Below, piece by piece: positions 58,146 through 64,000 of a DNA stretch of 64,000 nt (position 1 is the stretch's first letter; each line of letters opens with the position of its first letter). Both the position numbers and the translations under genes were made by a program. The notes below the pieces were generated by a model. The model made no database searches. It was not told where the DNA came from and worked only from the letters and a program-made list of their open reading frames with translations. Origin of the DNA: Burkholderiales bacterium (GTDB lineage Bacteria > Pseudomonadota > Gammaproteobacteria > Burkholderiales > Burkholderiaceae_C); contig CANGHK010000027.1 in the NCBI GenBank assembly GCA_947453625.1, positions 1 to 64,000 of the forward strand, read 5' to 3'.

Positions 58146-59212
58146 GCCCGATCGCCAAAATTGCGCAACTGCTCTCGACCGCGCTGCTTGCCAGCCTGCT
58201 GGCGGGCTGCGAGCGACCGCCGATCAACACCGTGCAGACCGGCTTCCGCGGCACCGGCATGGAACAGATCTACAACCCCCGCACGCTGGCCAAGGAGGCC
58301 GGCCTGAACCAGGCGCCGGCCGCACCCGAGGCCGCGCCGGCCGACGGCCCCAAGGCGCGCGAGGTCTACCAGAACGTCAAGGTGCTGGGTGACTTGAGCG
58401 TGGCCCAGTTTGCCCGCCACATGGCCTCGATCACCCAGTGGGTGGCACCCAAGGAAGGCTGCGTCTACTGCCACGACGCGCAGAATTTCGCCGATGACGG
58501 CAAGTACACCAAGGTCGTGGCGCGTCGCATGATCGAGATGACCCAGCATGTCAACGCCGCGTGGAAGCCGCATGTGGCCGAGACTGGCGTGACCTGCTAC
58601 ACCTGCCACCGCGGCAACCCGGTGCCGGCGCAGATCTCGTTCGAGCCCAAGGACAGGCTCTACGCCAATTCGGCGCTGGGCGACCTGGCCGGGCAGAACC
58701 TGGCCTCCAGGAGCGTCGGCTTGACCTCGCTGCCCTTCGACCCGATCACGCCTTACCTCAAGGAAGACAAGCCCATCCGCGTCAACGGCAACGAGGCGCT
58801 GGCGATGCGCGGCGCGGCGGCCAACCGCAGTTCGACCAAGCAGGCCGAGCACACCTACGGCTTGATGGTGCACATGTCGGGTTCGTTGGGGGTGAACTGC
58901 ACCTACTGCCACAACACGCGCAACTTCCAGTCCTGGGAGCGGCCGCAGCGCACCACCGCCTGGCACGGCATCCGGATGGCGCGTGACCTGAACAACGACT
59001 ACCTCGGACCGCTCAAGGAAAGCTTCCCGGCGGCCCGGCTCGGGCCCAAGGGCGATGTGGCCAAGATCAACTGCGCCACCTGCCACCAGGGTGCGTACAA
59101 GCCGCTCTACGGCGCGCCGATGGCCAAGGACTTCCCCGAGCTGCTGTCGGCGCTCAGCGTGCCCGCCGCGGCGCCAGCGGCGGTCGAGGCCGCGCCGGCC
59201 AAGACGCAGTGA
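58142..59212 (+). CDS. pufC: Reaction center tetraheme cytochrome c subunit
   Basis: A 356-residue lipoprotein on the periplasmic face of the reaction centre that re-reduces the photo-oxidised donor. The lipobox is LLAGC; four heme sites CVYCH, CYTCH, CTYCH and CATCH are present, with axial methionines in the matching helices (ASITQW region, RRMIEM, GLMVHM). The Ala/Pro-rich tail ends AAPAKTQ. It closes the puf operon. Confidence 0.98.
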   Translation: MSPIAKIAQLLSTALLASLLAGCERPPINTVQTGFRGTGMEQIYNPRTLAKEAGLNQAPAAPEAAPADGPKAREVYQNVKVLGDLSVAQFARHMASITQWVAPKEGCVYCHDAQNFADDGKYTKVVARRMIEMTQHVNAAWKPHVAETGVTCYTCHRGNPVPAQISFEPKDRLYANSALGDLAGQNLASRSVGLTSLPFDPITPYLKEDKPIRVNGNEALAMRGAAANRSSTKQAEHTYGLMVHMSGSLGVNCTYCHNTRNFQSWERPQRTTAWHGIRMARDLNNDYLGPLKESFPAARLGPKGDVAKINCATCHQGAYKPLYGAPMAKDFPELLSALSVPAAAPAAVEAAPAKTQ

Positions 59213-59249
59213 CGCCGTGAATCCCCAGGCCGTCTGAACCGACACCGCC

Positions 59250-60215
59250 ATGAACTCGCCACTCGCTCAAACGGCCACCGCCGCCCAGGTGCTGCTCGCC
59301 CAGCCGCGCGGATTCTGTGCCGGCGTGGTGCGGGCGATAGAGATCGTCGAGCGCGCACTGGAACTGCATGGCGCGCCGGTCTACGTCTACCACGAGATCG
59401 TCCACAACGGCCATGTGGTGGACAGGCTGCGCGAGCGCGGCGCGGTCTTCGTCGACACGCTCGACCAGGTACCGGCGCGGGCGGTGACGGTGTTCAGTGC
59501 GCACGGCGTGTCGCTGGCGGTGGAGCGACAAGCCCGGGCGCGCGGGCTGGACGTGATAGACGCCACCTGCCCGCTGGTCAGCAAGGTGCATCTGCAAGCC
59601 CAGCGCTACGCCCGCGCCGGCCACACCCTGATCGTCATCGGACACCCCGGCCATGAAGAGGTCGAGGGTACGATGGGCCGCATCGACACCCCGGTCTTCC
59701 TGGTCAGCGACCTGGCCGACGTGCGGCGCCTGACGCTGGCCCCCGACACACCGCTGGCCTATGTGACCCAGACCACGCTCAGCCTGGACGACACGCGCGA
59801 CATCATCGCCGGGCTGCGGCAGCGCTTTCCGGCCATCGTCGGACCCGACACCGACGACATCTGCTACGCCACCCAGAACCGGCAGACCGCAGTGCGCGAA
59901 TTGGCCAGTCAGGTCGAGCTGGTGCTGGTGGTCGGTGCGCGCAACAGTTCGAACTCGATGCGGCTGCGCGAGGTGGCGGCCCAGCAAGGCGTGCCGGCCT
60001 ACCTGGTGCAGGATGAGTCGGGCATCGATCCGGCCTGGCTGGCCGGTGTGCAGCGCATAGGCGTCAGCGCCGGCGCGTCCACCCCCGAGGTGCTGGTGCA
60101 GCGGGTGGCGCAGCGGCTGCGCGCGCTGGGCGCGAGCGACGTTCGCCAGGCACCCGGGCTGGAGGAGGGCATAGTCTTCCGGCTGCCGGTGGCCTTGCTG
60201 CGGCGGGCCGCGTGA
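59250..60215 (+). CDS. ispH: 4-hydroxy-3-methylbut-2-enyl diphosphate reductase
   Basis: A 321-residue [4Fe-4S] enzyme giving IPP and DMAPP in the last step of the MEP pathway. Cluster cysteines are Cys23 ([12 protein letters not shown]), [11 protein letters not shown] and [22 protein letters not shown] is the substrate region. It overlaps crtA by four bases (GTGA), so it is part of the carotenoid operon and would boost isoprenoid supply for pigments. A second, housekeeping copy elsewhere is possible. Confidence 0.96.
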   Translation: MNSPLAQTATAAQVLLAQPRGFCAGVVRAIEIVERALELHGAPVYVYHEIVHNGHVVDRLRERGAVFVDTLDQVPARAVTVFSAHGVSLAVERQARARGLDVIDATCPLVSKVHLQAQRYARAGHTLIVIGHPGHEEVEGTMGRIDTPVFLVSDLADVRRLTLAPDTPLAYVTQTTLSLDDTRDIIAGLRQRFPAIVGPDTDDICYATQNRQTAVRELASQVELVLVVGARNSSNSMRLREVAAQQGVPAYLVQDESGIDPAWLAGVQRIGVSAGASTPEVLVQRVAQRLRALGASDVRQAPGLEEGIVFRLPVALLRRAA

Positions 60216-61009
60216 ACGTCTGGCCGCTGCAAGGGCGCGCCGCGCCGCTGCAGCGCGCCACCGATACCGCCGCCGACCTGGCCGCCCGACCCGGTTCACC
60301 GATCACTGCGGCACCGCCCGTGCAAGCCGGCGAAGTGGTGGTGGTGGTGCTGGTCGACTTCGCGCCCCAGGCGCTGTGGTGGGGCTGGTCGCGGCTGGTG
60401 CTGCAGCGCTGGCCGCTGCGCCGGGTGCCCGGACTGCGCTTTGCCAAGGTGCTGGGCAGCGGCCACGACGGTGGCTTCGGGCTGCGCCCCAGCCGGACGC
60501 GGCAAGGCCTGTTCCTGGCCTTCGACGGCGAGGTCCTGGCGCGCGACTTCATCGCCCAATCCCCGGTGATGGCCGGCTATCGCGCGCATGCGCGCGAGCT
60601 CTGCGTGGCCTTGCTGCAGGCCTGCTCGAGCAAGGGCAGCTGGTCCGGCACGCGCCTGAACGTCAGCGCCGAGGCGCCGACCGAAGGCCCGATCGCCGCC
60701 CTCACCCGGGCCTCGATCCGGCCGAGCCGGGCCAGGCGCTTCTGGCGCATCCAGCCGGGCACCGAGCGCGCCCTGGCCCAGTCCAGCGGCTGCCTGCTGG
60801 CGGTCGGCCTGGGTGAGGCCCCGGTGCTGCGCCAGGCCACCTTCAGCCTGTGGGAGAACGCCGCTGCCATGGACGCCTATGCCCGCAGCGGCGCCCATGG
60901 CGACGCGATCCGGGCCGCCTACAGCGGCGGCTTCTTCTCGGAGACGATGTTCGTGCGATTCCGGCCGCTGTCGCTGCAGGGCAGCTGGCAGGGCGTGCGC
61001 CATGGCTGA
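60212..61009 (+). CDS. crtA: Spheroidene monooxygenase
   Basis: A 265-residue heme oxygenase-type enzyme that adds a keto group at C2 of spheroidene (and spirilloxanthin) under oxygen. [54 protein letters not shown] and [20 protein letters not shown] are family motifs. The start is GTG at 60212 overlapping the ispH stop; the first ~35 residues are poorly conserved, so it may begin later. Confidence 0.93.
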   Translation: MNVWPLQGRAAPLQRATDTAADLAARPGSPITAAPPVQAGEVVVVVLVDFAPQALWWGWSRLVLQRWPLRRVPGLRFAKVLGSGHDGGFGLRPSRTRQGLFLAFDGEVLARDFIAQSPVMAGYRAHARELCVALLQACSSKGSWSGTRLNVSAEAPTEGPIAALTRASIRPSRARRFWRIQPGTERALAQSSGCLLAVGLGEAPVLRQATFSLWENAAAMDAYARSGAHGDAIRAAYSGGFFSETMFVRFRPLSLQGSWQGVRHG

Positions 61010-61017
61010 CCGGTGCG

Positions 61018-62601
61018 ATGGCTGAAGCCACGCCGCTGCGCGACCGCCATGTGGTGGTGGTGGGTGCGGGCGTGGGCGGTCTGGTCGGCGCCCTGCTGCT
61101 GGCCCACCGCGGCCTGCGCGTCACGCTGGTCGAGGCGGCGGCCGGCCCCGGCGGCAAGCTGCGCCAGATCGAGGTCGGCGGCCTGCCGATCGACTCGGGG
61201 CCGACCGTGTTCACGATGCGCTGGGTCTTCGAGCAGATCTTCGACCAGGTCGGCAGTTCGCTCGCCGACCTGCTGTCGCTGCAGCCGCTGCAGGTGCTGG
61301 CGCGCCACGCCTGGCGCGACAGCGCGCAGCGGCTCGACCTGTTCGCCGACAGCGCGCAATCGGCCGACGCGATCGCCCGCTTCAGCTCGCCGGCCGAGGC
61401 GCGGCGCTTCGAGGCCTTCTGCCAGCAGGCCAGAACCGTCTACCAGCGGCTAGAAGCCCCGTACATCCGCTCGTCGCGGCCCAGCCTGCTGGGCATGGCG
61501 GGCGACCTGGGCGCGGGCGGCCTGGCCACGCTGGCCGGGCTGGGGCCTTTCGCGTCGCTGTGGCAAGCGCTGGGCCGCCACTTCCACGACCCGCGGTTGC
61601 GGCAGCTGTTCGGCCGCTACGCCACCTATTGCGGCGCCTCGCCCTGGCTGGCGCCGGCCACGCTGATGCTGATCGCCCATGTCGAGCTGGGCGGGGTCTG
61701 GCGCATCCAGGGCGGCATGCACGCGCTGGCCCAGGCGCTGGCCGGGCTGGCGACGCGGACCGGCGCGACGCTGCGCTACGCCACGCCCTGCCGGCGCATC
61801 CTGGTGCGCGATGGCCGGGCCTGCGGCGTCGAGTTGGCCAACGGCGAGACCCTGGCCGCCGACGCGGTGCTGTTCAACGGCGACGCCGGCGCGCTGGCCC
61901 AGGGCCTGCTGGGCGACGCGGCGCGGCGCGCGGTGCCCGACCAGCCCCGGCACCGGCGCTCGCTGTCCGCCGTGACCTGGTCGGTCAAGGCCCGCACCCA
62001 CGGCTTCCCGCTGGTCCACCACAACGTTTTCTTCGACCGCGACTATGCGGCTGAGTTCAGCGACATCTTTGGCCACCGGCGCCTGCCACGCCAGGGCACG
62101 GTCTATGTCTGCGCCCAGGACCGGGGCGACGACAGCGCCGACCCGGGCGGCCCCGAGCGCCTGCTGTGCCTGGTCAATGCCCCCGCCGACGGTGACACGC
62201 GACGGTTTGATTCGACGGAGATCGCGCCATGCGAAGCGCAAAGCCTGACACTGCTGCAAGACTGCGGACTGAACCTGGACCTGGCTTCGGCGCAGGGGGT
62301 TCGCACCACCCCGAGCGACTTCAACCGGCTGTTCCCGGGCACGGGCGGCGCGCTCTACGGGCCGGCGTCGCACGGCTGGATGACGCCCTTCCGCCGGCCG
62401 GCGGCCAGTTGCCGGTTGCCGGGGCTGTACCTGGCGGGGGGCTCGGTGCATCCGGGGCCCGGGGTGCCGATGGCCGCGCTGTCGGGCCAACTGGCGGCCG
62501 AGACGCTGATGGCGCACCTCGGTTTGACCAAGAGGTCGGGCCGGGTGCGTATCTCTGGTGGTATGTCGACGCGATCAGCGATGACGGCCAGCATGCCCTG
62601 A
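61018..62601 (+). CDS. crtD: Hydroxyneurosporene/methoxyneurosporene desaturase
   Basis: A 527-residue FAD enzyme of the phytoene desaturase family, adding the C-3,4 double bond. The Rossmann motif is VVVVGAGVGGLVGALLLAHRG; SGPTVFTMRWVFEQ and the C-terminal FAD motif GLYLAGGSVHPGPGVPMAALSG identify CrtD. Homology seems to end near residue 505 (ETLMAHLGL); the last ~25 residues overlap crtC in another frame. Confidence 0.94.
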   Translation: MAEATPLRDRHVVVVGAGVGGLVGALLLAHRGLRVTLVEAAAGPGGKLRQIEVGGLPIDSGPTVFTMRWVFEQIFDQVGSSLADLLSLQPLQVLARHAWRDSAQRLDLFADSAQSADAIARFSSPAEARRFEAFCQQARTVYQRLEAPYIRSSRPSLLGMAGDLGAGGLATLAGLGPFASLWQALGRHFHDPRLRQLFGRYATYCGASPWLAPATLMLIAHVELGGVWRIQGGMHALAQALAGLATRTGATLRYATPCRRILVRDGRACGVELANGETLAADAVLFNGDAGALAQGLLGDAARRAVPDQPRHRRSLSAVTWSVKARTHGFPLVHHNVFFDRDYAAEFSDIFGHRRLPRQGTVYVCAQDRGDDSADPGGPERLLCLVNAPADGDTRRFDSTEIAPCEAQSLTLLQDCGLNLDLASAQGVRTTPSDFNRLFPGTGGALYGPASHGWMTPFRRPAASCRLPGLYLAGGSVHPGPGVPMAALSGQLAAETLMAHLGLTKRSGRVRISGGMSTRSAMTASMP

Positions 62602-63449
62602 GCATCATCGCCTTCGTCGGCAGCGTGTTCTCGCCCTATTACGCCCATGCCCAGTCGCGCCAGGGCGGCGCGGTGCAGGCCGGCAACCACTGCGCGCTCA
62701 ACGTCGCGCTGTACGGCCAGTCCGGCCGGCGCTGGACCATGACCGAGCGCGGCAGCGCCAGCGTGCAGCGCGAGCGCCAGCAGTTCGTCATCGGGCCGAG
62801 CCAGGTGCGCTGGCAGGGCGACCATCTGCGCATAGACATCGACGAGGTCGGGGCGCCGATCCCGCGCCGGGTGCGCGGCTCGGTGCGGGTCTACCCGAGC
62901 GCGCTGTCGACTTTTTCCTGGGCGCTGGACGACGCCGGCCTGCACCGCTGGGGCCCGATCGCGCCCTGCGCAAGAGTCGAGGTCGACCTGGCACAACCGG
63001 CAGCGCAATGGCGAGGCGAAGGCTACCTCGACAGCAACGAGGGCGACGAGCCGGTGACCGGGCCGTTCGAGGTCTGGGACTGGTCGCGCGCCAGGCTGCG
63101 CGACGGCAGCACCGCGGTGGTCTACGACGTGCGCCAGCGCCAGGGCGGCGAGCGCCTGCTCGCCACCCGCTTCTCGCCCGACGGCCAGGCCCATGCCTTC
63201 GAGCCACCGCCGCGCCAACGCCTGCCGGCCACGCTGTGGCGCATAGACCGGGCGATGCGCAGCGAGCCGGGCGCCGGCACCCGCGTGCTGCAGACGCTGG
63301 AGGACGCGCCGTTCTACACCCGCAGCCTGGTGCAGGCCAGGCTGCTGGGCGAGCCGGTGACCGCGGTGCACGAAACCCTGGCGCCGCAGCGGCTCAAGCA
63401 CTGGGCCATGCCGCTGATGCTGCCCTGGCGCATGCCGCGCCGGGCCTGA
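62229..63449 (+). CDS. crtC: Acyclic carotenoid 1,2-hydratase (hydroxyneurosporene synthase)
   Basis: CrtC adds water across the psi-end of neurosporene, lycopene or derivatives. The family start FDQEVGPGAYLWWYVDAISDDGQHALSIIAFVGSVFSPYY is at 62523-62643, inside the 3' end of crtD; PSALSTFSWALDDAGLHRWGPIAP and SNEGDEPVTGPFEVWDWSRA follow. No ATG, GTG or TTG lies within 110 bases upstream of that block. The nearest in-frame starts are TTG 62409 and ATG 62229 (given here), and their extra residues look like out-of-frame crtD. A short overlap with frameshift or a sequence error is possible. Confidence 0.85.
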   Translation: MRSAKPDTAARLRTEPGPGFGAGGSHHPERLQPAVPGHGRRALRAGVARLDDALPPAGGQLPVAGAVPGGGLGASGARGADGRAVGPTGGRDADGAPRFDQEVGPGAYLWWYVDAISDDGQHALSIIAFVGSVFSPYYAHAQSRQGGAVQAGNHCALNVALYGQSGRRWTMTERGSASVQRERQQFVIGPSQVRWQGDHLRIDIDEVGAPIPRRVRGSVRVYPSALSTFSWALDDAGLHRWGPIAPCARVEVDLAQPAAQWRGEGYLDSNEGDEPVTGPFEVWDWSRARLRDGSTAVVYDVRQRQGGERLLATRFSPDGQAHAFEPPPRQRLPATLWRIDRAMRSEPGAGTRVLQTLEDAPFYTRSLVQARLLGEPVTAVHETLAPQRLKHWAMPLMLPWRMPRRA

Positions 63450-63462
63450 GGACAGACAATCC

Positions 63463-63921
63463 ATGATCGCCAACGACACCGTCAAGATCGTCCATGTGCT
63501 CTCGGCCTGCCTGTTCCTGGGCAACGTGGTCGTCAGCGGCACCTGGGCCGCGCTGGCCGAGCGCACCCGGCGCTACGAGATCATCGCCTTCAGCAACCGG
63601 CTGGTGCTGATCACCGACCTGCTGTTCACGCTCAGCGGCGCGCTCGGCGTGGTGATCAGCGGCTCGCTGATGGCGCACCGTTTCGGCGGCGCCACCTCGC
63701 AGGACTGGATCGCCTGGTCGTATGCCTTGTTCGGTATCTCGGGCCTGATCTGGGCCCTGCTGCTGGTGCCGATACAACTGCGCCAGCGCAGCCTGCTGCG
63801 GCGCGACCAGGCCGTCACCGGCGAGTACCTGCGGCTGTCGCGGATCTGGCAGATCTCGGGCGCGATCGCCACCGTCGTGCCGCTGCCCATCCTCTACCTG
63901 ATGATTACCAAGCTGCGCTAG
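63463..63921 (+). CDS. DUF2269 family membrane protein
   Basis: A 152-residue protein with four hydrophobic helices, DUF2269-like: VKIVHVLSACLFLGNVVVSGTWAALAERT and FSNRLVLITDLLFTLSGALGVVISG. Function is unknown. It starts 13 bases after crtC on the same strand and may be the last gene of the carotenoid operon. Confidence 0.82.
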   Translation: MIANDTVKIVHVLSACLFLGNVVVSGTWAALAERTRRYEIIAFSNRLVLITDLLFTLSGALGVVISGSLMAHRFGGATSQDWIAWSYALFGISGLIWALLLVPIQLRQRSLLRRDQAVTGEYLRLSRIWQISGAIATVVPLPILYLMITKLR

Positions 63922-63938
63922 AGCGCGCGGCCAAACGT

Positions 63939-64000
63939 TCAGCGAGCGGCGTCGCGCCGGCGTTCGGCGCGCTCGAACTCGCGCGGGCCGAAGGACGAGG
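63939..64000 (-). CDS. Possible 3' end of a minus-strand gene, cut by the window edge
   Basis: On the minus strand a frame entering from the right edge ends at 63939 with SSFGPREFERAERRRDAAR then TGA. The Arg/Glu-rich tail is plausible for a small regulatory or unknown protein, but nothing identifies it. Confidence 0.35.
   Translation of the reverse strand, partial: SSFGPREFERAERRRDAAR

Overview
The window is high-GC DNA from a purple phototrophic betaproteobacterium of the order Burkholderiales, of the Rubrivivax/Roseateles/Rhodoferax kind. The placement rests on gene content and protein character: a pufBALMC operon with tetraheme pufC, a spheroidene-type carotenoid gene set (crtA, crtC, crtD, crtE, crtF), a betaproteobacterial DUF1840 gene, and short GC-rich intergenic repeats typical of this order. 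The species is not identified.

Left part (1-26 kb), mostly housekeeping. The 5' end of a 16S rRNA gene leaves the window on the minus strand, preceded by a leader with boxA and two promoter-like elements. Then come, mainly on the minus strand: a regulatory PTS (IIA, HPr, enzyme I), an MFS transporter with a lipoprotein and a DUF4197 protein, a divergent TlpA-like protein, a lipoate block (DUF493, lipB, lipA), a D-amino acid transaminase, a DacC-type carboxypeptidase, a hydrolase, a 2Fe-2S ferredoxin, a VanZ-like protein, and hemJ-like divergent from hemB. A probable four-hairpin small RNA lies between hemJ and hemB. ybeY-phoH, a sensor kinase/NarL regulator pair, ruvAB and a branched-chain-amino-acid-type ABC transporter (livM, H, K, F, G) with an IclR regulator follow.

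Middle (26.7-38 kb). A minor-pilin operon pilE-fimT-pilV-pilW-pilX-pilY1 ends in a TonB-like gene. After it come a histidine phosphatase, a YbhB-like protein, DUF1840, pobA and DUF3422.

Right part (39.4-64 kb): a photosynthesis gene cluster. bchI-bchD (Mg chelatase) converge on bchO. A heme oxygenase gene faces a kinase-less bacteriophytochrome gene, which follows ppsR on the minus strand. Divergent from ppsR run crtE-crtF, then bchC-bchX-bchY-bchZ, puf (B, an unrecognised 74-codon gene, A, L, M, C), and ispH-crtA-crtD-crtC plus a DUF2269 protein. Together these make bacteriochlorophyll a, acyclic methoxylated carotenoids and the RC-LH1 core. Heme oxygenase would supply biliverdin to the phytochrome, which by analogy with Bradyrhizobium and Rhodopseudomonas could relieve PpsR repression in far-red light. 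PpsR-type palindromes TGT-N12-ACA lie over TTGACA -35 elements facing crtE, ppsR and bchC.

Most notable are the small membrane protein gene between pufB and pufA, the hemJ/hemB small RNA, the bphP-ppsR-heme oxygenase module with its operator layout, and the crtD-crtC overlap in which crtC has no normal start codon.
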